From positions 83,284,447-83,348,446 of the forward strand of contig NC_134707.1 of assembly GCF_043290135.1 (NCBI RefSeq): DNA of 64,000 nt, in the 5' to 3' direction. Under the pieces are notes generated by a model that was given only the letters and a program-made list of their open reading frames with translations, had not been told where the DNA came from and did no database searches. The position numbers and the translations under genes were made by a program. This stretch comes from Rhipicephalus microplus (Eukaryota; Arthropoda; Arachnida; Ixodida; Ixodidae). Positions 1 to 11,138 of the stretch are shown here, in pieces (the stretch's first letter is position 1; each line of letters begins with the position of its first letter).

Positions 1-10
1 ACATACACCT

Positions 11-435
11 GTTGACGCCATTGCCTTTCCAGTCGCCGAGTGATGCAGTTCTCGTAGTGGGTGCCCTCGCACTCCTATGAGCAGCCAGTGAAGAAGCACG
101 TTTTATGCATATTAGCCCGTTGACACCATTGTCGTTCCAAATGCTTAATACAGCAGCATTAAGCGTGATCGGTGCCCTCACCCTGATATCAGTAGACGGC
201 GGAGAAACACCATTGTTGCACATTAGGCTCTCGATGCCGTTGTCTTTCCAGACGCGCAGCAGTTCTCGTAGTTGGTGCCCCCACACTTGTATCAGTATAC
301 AGCGGAGAAGCATCATTGGGGCACATCCGGCCGTCGACGGCGTTGTATTCCGGGCGCGAAGCAGTTCTCGTAGTCGGTGCCCTCGCACTCGTATAAGTAT
401 AGACGGCTAAGTAGACAACGGAGCTACACTGTTGC
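11..435. repeat. Four imperfect ~108 bp tandem units
   Basis: Anchors resembling GTTGACGCCATTG recur at about 11, 119, 230 and 333, giving unit lengths of 108, 111 and 103. Each unit then carries TTCTCGTAGT and GGTGCCCTCGCACT-like blocks. The array may continue left of the window. It lies about 600 bp upstream of the LINE ORF1, so it could be a monomeric 5' UTR of that LINE, but that link is inference; a plain minisatellite is the alternative. Confidence 0.75.
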
Positions 436-1000
436 TGCATATGGAAGCAGCGCACACTTGGAAAACGCGAAACACAAATCATGTAACTGCGGCGTCTGGA
501 GACAAATCCCTCGTGGTTTCCAGGGTTTGCTCTAGGAATACTGTCGAAGCCGACTGGAAGAGCCACTCTTCGCCCTGCTGAGTAGCGCCAATTCCGTATA
601 CGTGACGTTTGTGGGGCATCGTAATTAAGTCCTAATGTCAGCGTCAGTTCAAATTCTGGCATCGATGAGCCGTATTCTAGAGCTGAGACTACTTAAGCGT
701 TCACTTTCGATGTTCGTTAGTGTCATGAAGAACTAATTATCTTCTCCACTTGTAGGTGGTGGCACTACCCCTTCAGGTCAAGGGCGCCGGTAAAGAGAGG
801 TGTGTGAGATATATAAGGCACGTTGGAAGTGTTCTTCACATATGCACCGTTGGCGCAGTTCTTGATTGACTGTGGCTGTGCTTTCAACAACCATCGGTAG
901 TCTTTTGTGTCGCATGTTACCCACAGCGAGGCACGAACGCTCCTATAGCTCAGTCTACACCGCTCGGGATTTACGCCCCTCGCCAGTGCCATCGCTGTTC
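436..1000. other. No recognisable gene
   Basis: Short reading frames here have no protein-like composition. The stretch lies between the tandem array and the first LINE ORF1 codons and could be LINE 5' untranslated sequence. Confidence 0.4.
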
Positions 1001-1019
1001 GGCTAGTGCTTCAGCTCCA

Positions 1020-2862
1020 TTGTTGGGGCCTACCAGAATCTGTGAGGAGCTTAGAATCTCTGAGGCCCTGCAAGTGAACGCCGCCACTATTGTGGACTTC
1101 TGGCAGACGAGACGCGCCGCTTCCTCAGCAGCTACAGCTGAAATCATGGCCACTCCTGCCATCGCTGTGCTGCCGGGCCCACCTGCGACATCGACGGCAC
1201 GATCATCAAGGCCTTTACAACAGGTGACCCTACCCGAGTCATCCCTTGTGCCCCCAATGTGCTCGCTCGACCCCAGCCATTACCTGCTGCCTGCGGCCAC
1301 AGGTGACGAGCTCATGGACTCCACGAACTCCCGTAAGCGATGCCACGACGATGATGGGAGCGATTGTGACGCTCCACGCAAGCATGCACGACCGGCGCCG
1401 AGTTCACTCTGTACGGACGCTTCCGACAGTTGTGATGCACTGCCGCGTCCATTGCGAATTTCAGCACATGGTGGTGAAATGCCTCAGCCGAGCACAGCTA
1501 CTTCGACGCCACAATTCTGCAGCTCCCAGCTGCGGCTTTCTTTAAACACAACCCACAGCCGATGACTGTGACCACGGTGAAGAAGAAGGGCAAGTCAAAG
1601 TGCCGTGGGCCACATGGTACAGCTGCAGTGCACGCAGGCACTGCAACCGCGTCACAACCTCAATGCACACAGGAGACTCCGCGCAGCCCCAGCACGGTGG
1701 AAAGTTCTGCGCCACAATCTACCGTTCCAGCTCCGGAGAATTTCACTCTGATGTGCTGAAGGGGGGCCCGTCGACGTGCAAGAGCACTCGCCGCGCCTCC
1801 TGAGATTCCTATTGGCCTGGCCGTAGCAGGGACAGTTTTATTGAAGTGGTCTGCACCAACCAGTGCCTTCATTCCAAGATCGCGCTTTAAGCTGGCGTCT
1901 GCGCTGTCGTCGGGTCGTGGCGTCATCAAGGTGCGAGTCAACAACCGCCATAATATTGGGGCAGCCAACGTGTCCTCCCGGGAGTGCCTGGAGGAGATTC
2001 TTGGTGTCATGGAGCTCTGCAGCATCCCCGTGTCCACCCGAATCCCTGCTGATCGAGGATACAGCAGAGGATACCTGCACGGTGTAGAAGGTGACCTTGC
2101 AGATCACGAGCTGCTGCAGAGCATTGAGTCGAGCATCCTAGTGGTGTCTGCGGTACGGAGCGGAAATTCAGTAACGCTGGGATTTGCTCGCCCTGTCCCA
2201 CCAGAGCACGTGAGCCTCTTCAAGATGTGGTGTCGGGTGCGCCCCGCTAGGCCGCGTCCATTACAGTGTATGCAGTGTGGCCGCCTTAGTCACGCAACAG
2301 CCACCTGCAGGTACGCCAAATTCCGCGTACGTTGTGGTCAGAGTCATACCTTCACAGAGAGCTGCGATGTCATATCACATTGAGTAAAATGTGATAACAC
2401 CCGGCAGCAAAGGCTCCCACCTGTCGTAAATGGCAAAAGGCACGAAAGGTGGCCACCATCTTGGCTTCCTCTTCGGTACCGCTTTGCATACGAGCAGTTC
2501 GCATCATGGTACAAGAAGAAAGTCATCCATAGCTGACGGGCCCATCTGCTAGCGCAGCCACGCAAACCTATACACAGGCCGCTTCCGGTGCACCACGCCC
2601 GGTACCAACTCCTGCCCGCCAGCAGGCCAGTGCCCGTTCAGTGCCACATAGCACTACTTCCAATGCATCTGCTGTTAAACCTGCTGTGGCGCTTTCCGCC
2701 GAGGCTGTGTCGCGATTGTGGGATGATCCGCGAGACGCCATTATTGCCTCGCTGCAGCTAACTCTGCGGACGGTCGGTGAACTCCTCCTATCGGACAGTC
2801 CGCTGAAAGTCATCCGCCTCCTGGGCGGTTGCTTGAAGAAAACTTCCAGCCATCATGGCTAG
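1020..2862 (+). pseudogene. LINE-A ORF1 (gag-like, zinc knuckle), frameshifted
   Basis: ORF1 of I-type LINEs makes a nucleic-acid-binding protein that packages the element RNA. The N-terminal part is Ser/Thr/Pro-rich. A CCHC knuckle is visible at about 2265-2310 (C-MQ-C-GRLS-H-ATAT-C). A second one follows, with its first Cys replaced (CGQSHTFTESC remains). Protein-like sequence reappears in another frame at 2641-2862 and ends with a TAG that overlaps the ORF2 start: ATGGCTAG carries both the ORF2 ATG and the ORF1 stop. At least three frames are needed to follow it, so it is a pseudogene. The start at 1020 is only the first open codon, not a defended start. Confidence 0.7.
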
Positions 2863-3540
2863 CCAAGAGCCCAGCCGCCGTCCACGTGTACTCCAGTGGA
2901 ACACCAACTCGTTGCGGCGGAAACACTTCGAACTTAAACAGCGCTTCCTTCAGGACGAGTATGGTGTACTCACGCTGCAGGAAGTGTACGTCACTAGCGA
3001 GACTTCACGACAGCCTGGATTTGCCGGCTACAGCAGTACCACCTCCTGCACTGTCTCTGGATGCTCCGATGAGCCATGCCTGGTGGATGGCGATCCCCAA
3101 GACGCTGCTCGATGTGCCGTGTACGTGCGTACTTCTATCACACACATGGTAGCCCGTGTGGATGACCTCACGAGCGGACCGTTGGAATGTTGTGCGGTAA
3201 GAGTGCGTCTAGGCTCCTGGGACACCACTGTGGCCAGCTTATACATGCATCTCAACAAACATTGAAACGCTTCCAGCCTGTTTCCCCTAGTTGCTCGCCT
3301 GGGACGTAATTTTCTCCTCTGTGGGGAGTTGAATGGTAATCATACTGCCTGGGGTGAAGACAGCTGTTGTGCTCGGGGCTGAGCCACTGCGGATGTCATT
3401 CTTCGAGCAGGCCTCAAGATTTTGAACACTGGAGAGCCCACCTTTGCGTGCACAGGTGTGCGTACTGCTTATTGACATTAGTGTGGCTACAGAGAATTGT
3501 GCGTGCACCTGGTCGGTCAGTCCAGACACCTGAGGATAAG
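2855..3540 (+). pseudogene. LINE-A ORF2 endonuclease domain (APE type)
   Basis: The ATG at 2855 begins ORF2. The first ~20 codons carry the usual APE-endonuclease opening (RVLQWNTNSLRRK, then LTLQE), where the Asn and Glu help bind the metal. The frame is lost at 3265. The later motif that is normally G-D-F-N-x-H is seen at about 3325-3350 in another frame as G-E-L-N-G-N-H followed by TAWG, so the conserved Asp has become Glu. The enzyme would nick target DNA for target-primed reverse transcription. Truncation by stops makes this copy inactive. Confidence 0.8.
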
Positions 3541-3859
3541 ATCACTTTCCGGTTTTTCTGATCACCAAAACTGTGCTCTCTCCCAGGAGCCGAGTTTGCT
3601 CTACGGTCAATTTGGGCATATTTCGACTACTTAGTGCGACTGCTGCGGAGGGCGACTTCCTGCAGCATGTGATCGGCAGTGCTAAAGCGGCTACCATTGT
3701 GTCGAGAACCAAGCCTGGACGTCCCGTTCCGGACCTCAAGCAGCTACAGTTGTGGGCCACATGGAGAAGGGCTCAGTGCCGTGCCATCCGCATTTCCATG
3801 GCAGAAGATTGGACAGCTTTCAGGGGGCTGGACGCCGTCTGTAAACGCCACGCAAACCG

Positions 3860-5100
3860 ATGATGGAAGCGAAGCTGGGAGAATGTCTGCGATACTATCT
3901 CCAGCTCTCGACGCAGTTCAACTACGTGGTGGTTTCTGCGATCGCTGCAGCGCGGACCAGCCATCCGTCAGCCTATACCGGTCGTGTACAGATCTCTGGA
4001 TCTCACGGAGCTCGCTCTGGCAGAACTCATGGCGAGTCAATTTGCAACGATACCACCAGGACTACCAGCAGAGGTCTGGCTCTTGACAGACCAGTATGTA
4101 TACACCATACACAGCACCCTGCCTTTACAATTGAGAGAGTGGCAGCCCTGTGCAACGAAGCGTTCGTGCCCTATGAACTGACCGTGTCTCTAGACCGCTT
4201 GAAGCGGCGAAGTGCACCGGGAGCGGTAGAATTACGTTCCAAATGCCCCGCAATCTGGCAGACAGTGAGAAGGCCCAGCTGTTTAACTACTTCAATGACA
4301 TCTGGTACAGCGGACAGCTATCAAATTCCTGAACTATTGCCATCATCGTGCCGATCCTAAAAGCGCGTAAGCCAGCGTCGACCTCTTCATCGTACAGGCC
4401 TGTCTCTCCTACTCCAGCCGCCTGCAAGGTGATGAAGGCAATGGACTTCGTACGCTTCGAGTGGGCTGATAGGCCCTTGGACTACTTTCCGGAGCAGCAC
4501 ACTGGCTTCCGGCACCACTGCTGCACAGCAGAGCCGTTTAGTGACGTCTTCTCGCCACTGGAGCATGCAAGAAGCATGCAAGAGCTGGCCCTTTTAGTGC
4601 TTTTGGAAGTGCAAAATGCCTTTGATGGTCTGCCACATTTGGCAGTCATACAGGCATTAGCAGCCCTGGGCGTGCGCAGGTGCATGCTGTACTTTGTGCA
4701 GGGTTTTCTGTCGGGCCTATTTTTCCGCGTGAGAGTCGGCCACGCGCTGAAGTCTCCACAACTGTTACCGACAGGGGTGCCATAGGTTCTCTACTGAGCC
4801 CTTTCTTATTCAACATGGCATTGGCACGCCTGCCAGTTGTCATTCCTTCTGGCCAGTGCTACCCGGTTCAATTTTTCATATACACTGACGACGTCGCCTT
4901 GTGGAACTGGGGCTCTACCAGAAATCTGCGAATTGTCCGATGTTGCCTGCAGAGTGCACTGAATGCTGTAGTCCACCATGTCGCATCTCTTGGTCTGGCT
5001 ATCTCTCTGGCTAAAACGAAGGTACCTCTTGTGCACCTCAGACAAGCACATGCAGCATAGTGGCCCGTCTAACTATCAAGGGCACCACAATACCGTGAGA
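3860..5100 (+). pseudogene. LINE-A ORF2 reverse transcriptase domain
   Basis: Fragments in several frames read as a LINE reverse transcriptase. They include LKRRSAPGA around 4198, SSYRPVS at about 4385, EQHTGFR at about 4490, a catalytic-Asp region seen as VLLEVQNAFDGLPH (the usual first Asp is now Glu-Val-Gln), and the active-site loop FIYTDDVALW near 4875-4905, a Tyr-Thr-Asp-Asp variant. At least three frameshifts separate them. The domain would copy element RNA at the nicked target. Nothing here could work as one protein. Confidence 0.85.
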
Positions 5101-5533
5101 GAGTGCGGTGACATATCTCGGGCTTCGCACCGACCATCGGTTGTCCTGGACACCCGCAGTCACCCTGGCAGAGGCGGGTGTCTGGCCTCTCTCCCTGTTC
5201 CTATAGCAACGTGGCCTTCTACTCACTAATCGGCTAGCCCATGCACCGGATAAATGCCCCCTGCTTGCCCGGCTGCAAAGTCGACCAGGATCTTAAATGG
5301 GCGAGCTGCAGCAGATCTATCAAGCAGCTGTGGGACTGGTGCCTCCAGTCTATCTCTTCCGCCACCAACAGAAAAACCACTGGCTATCAACACTGGTCCA
5401 AGCGTCACTCACCCATTAGCGCTTTCAAGCAGGCATCTGCCTACAAGATAGAGGAAGAGCTGGCTGAAAAGTTATTGCGTACACATATGGCTCGGGCATC
5501 GCAGACATAGGCTAGGCCACAGCTTTTTGTGTA

Positions 5534-5902
5534 ATGCTAGCACTTGATTGGACGGCCTTCTGCCATGGGCCTTTTGTGACCTGCTCTACAGCTGCAGAGA
5601 TGGCCAGTCTCCACCTGGCAGTTGACGTCCTGGCAGCAGACCCCCCAACGTGCCTCGTGACCGTCGCGTGCGACTCAAGAGCTGCGTTTCTGGCCTTCGC
5701 AAAGCCGGAATGGGCAGGCTTCGCAACGCAGATGCTCGTCACCAAACTGCATGCCCTCCTTGCCATTGGCGTCGATGTTTGTCTGCACTGGGTCCCATCT
5801 AATCTGAGAATCCAGGGAAATGAGCAGGCTGACGCTCTGGCGAAAGAAGCACATCACTTCGCCGTCCCTGTGTGCCGTACCGTGGTCGCCTCAGACTTTT
5901 AG
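5534..5902 (+). pseudogene. LINE-A ORF2 RNase H domain
   Basis: This 122-codon open stretch matches the RNase HI fold of I-group LINEs. It shows the catalytic Glu in AEMASLHLAVD, an Asp in VACDSRAA, and the last Asp in GNEQADALAKEAHH, with HWVPSN just before it. The first catalytic Asp (normally in a TDGS-like strand) should lie just upstream, but the frame is broken there. RNase H would remove the RNA strand during element replication. Ends in a TAG after the conserved helix. Confidence 0.8.
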
Positions 5903-5911
5903 AGGCTCACA

Positions 5912-6307
5912 TTGAGTAGCCTGTTGCTACGCTGTCACCCTGACGATCGTTTCACCAGGATGGAACCACAAAGCCGGCTGCCTGACCGGGGTTTTACCAG
6001 GAGGGAGATGTCCCTGCTACTTCGCTTACGCATCGGCCACTCCTGGCCTGCGGCCCGGCGTCATTGGCTTGGCAGAGCCTCATCTCCTTCGTGCACGGCG
6101 TGTGGGGCAGATGAAACTATCGAGCACCTGTTGTGTGTTTTCCCAGCGCTTCACACACAACGCAGCATCTTAATCGCCACACTCCGTCGCCACGGTCTGC
6201 CCACGGCTACACAGAGGGACCTTCTCTTTCCTGCACGGCACAACAACCAGGTCTTCAAGGCGCTTATTCGCTTTCTTGAGGACACTGTACCAGACAAGCG
6301 GCTATAG
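5912..6307 (+). pseudogene. LINE-A ORF2 C-terminal Cys/His region
   Basis: This open stretch begins a few bases after the RNase H stop, and continues the same protein with one break. It contains REMSLLLRLRIGHS followed by SCTACGADETIEHLLCVFP, the Cys-Cys-His-Cys cluster that closes ORF2 in many I/R1/Jockey LINEs. The stop is at 6305-6307, 60 bp before the presumed 3' end of the element, so it is the natural ORF2 end. Confidence 0.8.
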
Positions 6308-6370
6308 AAGCCGCCCGTTACGTCCTTGGTGATGGACGTCATTTCTCTTCTTCTTCTCTCTTCTTCACAT

Positions 6371-7224
6371 CTTTAATGCACTCCCCCCCCCCTTACAGGC
6401 GCCGAGCCGTGCTCCCAATTTGAGCTGCAGAAGTTGCGTCTTTTCTTTTTGTGAACCTCTCTCTCTCTCTCTCTCTCTGGCACAGTTCTTGATAGAATTT
6501 CCCCGACCACCGACCTTGATAAGTTATGCCATCTGCATGCGAACGTATTGTTAAAACGTCAAGCACATCAAAGTAAAGTTGATAATACTCAATCCTATGA
6601 CACAACTACAGTTTTTATGCAGATAAGCGCGCGGTCTTAAGCACATTAAAGAAAATAGGCTGTAGGTACGGCGTCGATGTTCGTTTTTCCGTTAAACACA
6701 AGGTACGTAGCACCTGCCGCAAGATTAATAATGCCTTTACAAGTTCCAAGTTTCAAGTTTATTTCGTATTTCCTTTGCAGAAGAAAAAGAAATGCAGTAT
6801 AAGCGGAATAAAGAGAAGTGTACTCTTAATCATAAGAAACAGTACATCGCCTATGGAGTTGTGTATGATTCTTCTATCATGTGGTAGGAAGTACGTGGCG
6901 CAAACGATACGGTGTGTCTGTGTTCGCCTGAGAGCAGGAGCTATCACTTGAAGTAATCGCATGACTTATTCGGTCGAATCAGTGGTCATGTTTGTGTCGT
7001 TCCAGCGTTAACTAAACTAATGGCATTTTTATACGCGAACTCATTCACAAGAAATAGTGCTGAGTGCTATAACATTTCAACAGACCTGTCCTATAACTTT
7101 TCGATGGACAAGACCTGTATCTCTAAGGTGCCAGTTTATGTTCATGATACATAACTTTATTTCTTTTGCCACTCTTGAAAATTGTCGCGTTTTTCATGAC
7201 AAACTTGATATAATGGGATCGTTG
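6371..7224. other. No gene seen; (CT)n at 6457-6478
   Basis: A poly-C run near 6384 and a (CT)11 microsatellite at 6457-6478 are the only structured features. The rest is AT-rich, without coding character or a repeat I recognise. Confidence 0.5.
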
Positions 7225-7310
7225 AGTCGACTAGCCAAGCAGCAGCTTAGATAGATCGTCTTTGTCCTCTTCCAATCATTGACCTCCCCCAAGCAGACCA
7301 TGTGGAAGTA
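7225..7310 (-). repeat. G1 presumed 3' LTR start
   Basis: By position next to the polypurine tract at 7311-7323, reverse transcription rules place the U3 start of a 3' LTR immediately to the left, in minus orientation. The far boundary cannot be set because no second LTR is visible in the window. Confidence 0.35.
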
Positions 7311-7550
7311 GTCCCCCCCTTTGAAAGCATCGACACGATGCTCGTAAAAAAACAAAAAAATGAAGGCATACACACGCAGATATAGAGAACCGAGAAAGGG
7401 AGAAGGTCGGTACTCGCAGCGAAAATAAGGAAATTTCGCCAACACTTGTGACAAGCGCAAAAAGAAAAGGCATAAAAACACAGAAGAACACAAACAGTAG
7501 GAGCAGCAACGCAATGTCACAGCCTGCCGTAACACGTGAACCCACATGGG

Positions 7551-7796
7551 CTACTGTGTGAAGTAGGGCTTCAGCTGAACGACATGCACGGTTTCGAACC
7601 GAAGCTGTCGACGAGAAGACGCTACGCCATCCGGAAATACCTCGTAGGTAAAATCTCTGACAGGTCTAAGAACCTTGCATGGTCCAAAATAACGCCTTAG
7701 GAGTTTTTCTGATAATCCTGGTCGCCGGACAGAGATCCACACCCACACTCGGTCTCCAGGGTAGTAGGTGACGTGTCGATGGCGGAGGTTGTAACG
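7551..7796 (-). pseudogene. G1 integrase C-terminal domain, inverted relative to rest of pol
   Basis: On the minus strand, codons from 7796 downward read RYNLRHRHVTYYPGDRVWVW, then RRPGLSEKLLRRYFGP, and end with VHVVQLKPYF. This is the SH3-like C-terminal part of Gypsy integrase, which binds cDNA ends. G3 has the same segment (RHRHVIYQPGDLVWLW). Here it is open to the stop at 7551. It lacks any upstream integrase core on its own strand; the core lies 2 kb away on the opposite strand, ending at the matching residue. That break is why the element is called rearranged. Confidence 0.85.
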
Positions 7797-8760
7797 CCTC
7801 GAGTGACTGTTCCCATCGAAGTCACTTATGAAGATCTCCGAGACGGTGACGTGGTGGTTGAAAGCAACCTATCACTTCTGCTGCTTCAAAGTGTATGCGC
7901 CGCCCGAAGTGTTGTGCGTGTCCGTGACGGACAGTCACAGATACTAGTTACGAACTTCAACAAGAGCACTGGCATCTTTTCCGCGGAACCACTGTAGCCT
8001 ACGTTGTCGACGTCACGGACTGCTTCGCGTCCGAGGAAATGCATGAGGATGAGGAATTTCTGCACCACGTCGACATTAATTCGACGCTGCCAGACGAGAG
8101 AAAGGCTGAACTTTATGACATTTTAAGAGAGTTTCAACCTTGCTTCGCCTCTTCTTCTAAAGTCCGTCAAACACACCTCACGAAGCATCGAATTATCACC
8201 GACGATGACGTCCGCTTCATCCGGCAGCAGCCTTATTGCATTTCTGCCAAAGAACGCAAGGCTATTCAGATATATGTAAAAGAGATGCTCGATGACGGGA
8301 TTATTCAACCATCTAGCAGTCCTTGGTTGTCGCCAGTCATTCCAGTGAAAAAAAAACGGAACGCTGCGATTCTGTATTGACTATATACAGGGAGCTTAAT
8401 AGCGTCACGAAAAAAGACGTCTACCCGCTTCCACGGGTCGATGACTCTCTAGAAAGGTTACGACGCGTGAAGTATTTTTCGTCCATCGATATAAAGAGTG
8501 GCTATTGGCAAATTGAAATGGATGAACGAGACCGAGATAAAAACCACGTTTGTGACTTCAGACGGACTTTACAAATTCCGAGTTCTTCCCTTCGGCTTCT
8601 GTTCTGCCCCAGCCACATTTCAGAGGATGATGGACACTGTTCTCGCTGGCTTGAAGTAGCGAAGCTGCCTTGTAGACCTCGATGATGTCGTCATCTTTTC
8701 CGAAAGCTTCGAAGAACATCTGAAGCGTCTGAGAAAGGTTAGAGAAGCCATTCGCACTAG
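7797..8760 (+). pseudogene. G1 PR-RT linker and reverse transcriptase
   Basis: Linker residues VESNLSLLLLQSVCAARSVV at 7858-7917 resemble those ahead of RT in G3. RT signatures follow: LDDGIIQPSSSPWLSPVIPVKKK at 8290-8355, VTKKDVYPLPRVDDSLERL at 8404-8460, FSSIDIKSGYWQIEMDE at 8476-8530. The active-site loop near 8674-8697 reads V-D-L-D-D-V-V-I-F, so the usual Tyr before LDD has become Asp. Frameshifts occur near 8350, 8560 and 8650. Dead copy. Confidence 0.85.
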
Positions 8761-8789
8761 CTCACGCTGAAACCCCAAAAAATGCCATT

Positions 8790-9480
8790 TTGTTTATGAA
8801 GCGCTAAAATTTCTGGGACATGTCATTAGTGCGGATGGAGTGCGCCCTGATCCAGACAAAACTGCTGCCGTCGCCGCTTTTCCTGTTCCATCAGAGAAAA
8901 GAGCAGTACGCCGTTTCCTCGGCTTGTGCGCGTACTGTCGCCGATTTTTCGCCAACTTATCGAAGATAGCTGAACCTCTTACGCGACTCAACCGAGATGA
9001 CGTGCTCTTTATTCGGAGCGCAGAACAAGATACAGCGTTCACAGAGCTATCACAGAGAATGAAAACAGCCCCTGTTCTTGCCCATTTCGATGAGGACGCT
9101 GCTACATAGATTCATACAGATGCCAGCAACGTCGGACTTGGCGCTGTCTTCGTACAATGATGACACGGCGGCGTTGAGCATGTGATAGCTTACGCCAGTC
9201 GTACTGTTTCTCCAGCCGAGACCAACTATTCTATATCAGAAAAAGAATGCCTCGCAGTCGCGTGGACGACGACAAAAAACTTTCGGCCTTATCTCTACGG
9301 TCGTTCCTTCAAAGTGGTGACTGACCACCACTCGCTCTGCTAGCTGGCCAATCTCCGAGATCCATCCGGCCGTCTCGCTCGGTGGAGTTTGCATTTGCAG
9401 GAGTTCAACATTACGCATGCGTACAGGTCAGGGCGGAAACACGAAGATGCCGGCGCGCTATCTCGAGCGCCTGTGGGACA
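8790..9480 (+). pseudogene. G1 RT connection and RNase H
   Basis: The thumb/connection motif (KKCHF, then FLGHVISADGVRPDPDK and RRFLGLCAYCRRF) leads into an RNase H domain: IHTDASNVGLGAV (Asp), [12 protein letters not shown] (Glu) and VVTDHHSLC (Asp). A stop stands just before IHTDAS at about 9107, with others near 9160 and 9342. The run VRRFLGLCAYCRRF matches G3 closely, so G1 and G3 belong to related lineages. Confidence 0.85.
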
Positions 9481-9541
9481 CGCTGTCAGGGGCTCCGAGG
9501 ATGAAGATGGCTTTCTCGGAGCAGTTAGCGATTCCTAATTC

Positions 9542-10590
9542 ATGTCAAAACAGTGGGCAGACGAAGAATTACGCCCAGCTATTAATTCCCTGGAAGGCTG
9601 GAACTCTCATGTCCCTCAGCACATTGCTCGCGAGTTGTCCTCTTTTTGTCTAAGTAGAAGCATTCTTTACAAGAAAAACGCCTGTGGTAGCGACAAAGTC
9701 TTCCTACTCGTTGTTCCTGCCGACATGCGTGATGAGATCCTCCTTGCGCGCCACGACGAGCCCTCGTCAGGACATTTGGGCTATTCGCGAACTCTCACCA
9801 GAGTACACCAACAGTATTACTGGCCGTGACTATCAACTAGTGTGCATCACTATGTAAAAGGCTGCGGTGAGTGCCAGCACCGCAAGACTCCGCCTGTGAG
9901 ACACGCGGGCCTGCTCCAGCCGATTGCACCACCACAGACACCGTCTGACCTCGTGGGAATAAACCTTTTCGGACCCTTCCCTTTGTCGTCCTCTGGGAAC
10001 AAATGGATTATAGTTGCGACAGATTATCTTACTCGTTATGCTGAAACAAAAGCGTTACTCCGTGGCATGGCCTCTGAAGTCGCGCAGTTCTTTGTGCACC
10101 AAATCATCCTATGGCCTGGTGCCCCCTCATGCGTGATTACGGACAGAGGGACGTCAGTTACAGCACGAATGATGGAGGACATTTTTTTACTGAGCTGCAC
10201 AAGTCATCGAAAAAGACGGCTTATCGTCCACAATCCAATGGACTGATAGAGAGACCTAACAAACCATAGCAGACATGCTGTCAACGTACGTGGACGTACA
10301 ACGCAAAACATGGGACGAGATTATTCCACACATGACGTTTGCGTACAATGCGTCAACGCAATAAACAACGCGATTTTCGCCCCTTCCGACTTGTTTACGG
10401 ACGCAACATGCGAACCATGCTCGATGCTATGCTTCTGTGCAACCAAAGCAATGAACTTGCTCCAGACGCTGAGCAATACACTCAATACGCCGAAGAAGCT
10501 CGTCAGCTACCTTACATAAACACCAGTCACCAACACGATGCAGACGCACAGCGTCACAATATCTGTAATTTTTATGACGCTGCCGGTATA
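9542..10590 (+). pseudogene. G1 integrase zinc-binding and core domains
   Basis: The HHCC domain is visible at 9748-9890 (HDEPSSGHLGYSRTL to CGECQHRK). The catalytic core follows, with the first Asp in VATDYLTRYAETKAL (about 10017) and the second in VITDRGTS (about 10135). The Glu-bearing strand (normally PQTNG..ER) is disrupted near 10230. Protein similarity continues to DADAQRHN (about 10560) and then ends abruptly; the missing continuation is the inverted piece at 7551-7796. Stops at 9827 and near 10244. Confidence 0.85.
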
Positions 10591-11138
10591 CGTTTCCTTC
10601 TGCCTTGTGCATGTCACGGTTTTTTTTTCACTTGCCTAATATTTGTTTTACAATTTCTCATAAAATATCCTCTGAGAGTCAGTGCCGTGTTGTTCGTTAC
10701 TTATGTCCTTGTCTCCAGGATTTCGTGGTTAACAAGGCTCTAGATGAATCCCAACCAACTGGCCCACTATGACGTCCTACTGGAGACGCAGAACTGAAGG
10801 CATAACACCGCTTTTCCGCTACAGCCGTAAAATATTTTACCTAATCTTTAACAGTGGTTTTGTGAAGTCTCAACTGACTTTAAAAACATAATTGTTGTTC
10901 AATGCTGGCCGTGCCAAAGATAGAAGGACTGTCCCTACATAACGCAGCCTGCAGCTGACAATGTTCTTGAGCAAATTATTAACTTGCTGGTATCAGAGAC
11001 ACTAAGGCATCCCACAAGTTTGCGTCGTCAAAGTCCAAGAGTGGAACTGGATGGGTGACAGCCTGCACATGCGAGGTTCTATTTTAAGTAAGTGCAAATT
11101 ATTCCAGAAGAAAAAAAATCACAGAATATTCACAGAGT
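10591..11138. other. No gene seen
   Basis: Sequence after the G1 breakpoint. If G1 is an in-place inversion, this should hold the reverse complement of G1 protease/gag, but I saw no such motif. Nothing else recognisable. Confidence 0.4.

Larger units (their letters stand above)
1000..6365 (+). mobile_element. LINE-A: I-group non-LTR retrotransposon, near full length, degenerate
   Basis: The order of domains on the plus strand is ORF1 with a CCHC knuckle, then APE-type endonuclease, reverse transcriptase, RNase H and a C-terminal Cys/His segment. RNase H downstream of RT in an APE-endonuclease LINE is known from the I group (I, Loa, R1-like lineages). All domains are present in the right order, but many frameshifts and stops break them, so this copy is dead. 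The 5' end is not defined; the 3' end lies near a TTCTTCTTCTC-rich stretch at 6344-6370. No target duplication was found. Confidence 0.85.
7225..10590. mobile_element. G1: rearranged Ty3/Gypsy element, internally inverted
   Basis: Two Gypsy segments meet head to head at about 7796/7797. Left of it, on the minus strand, lie the integrase C-terminus, a purine tract (AAAGGGGGGAC on the minus strand, 7311-7323) and the start of a presumed 3' LTR. Right of it, on the plus strand, runs the RT to integrase core of the same family. The integrase C-terminal segment begins at the residue where the plus-strand integrase stops matching. One reading is a single minus-strand element whose pol segment (7797-10560) was inverted in place. 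Gag and the outer LTRs were not found. Confidence 0.7.
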
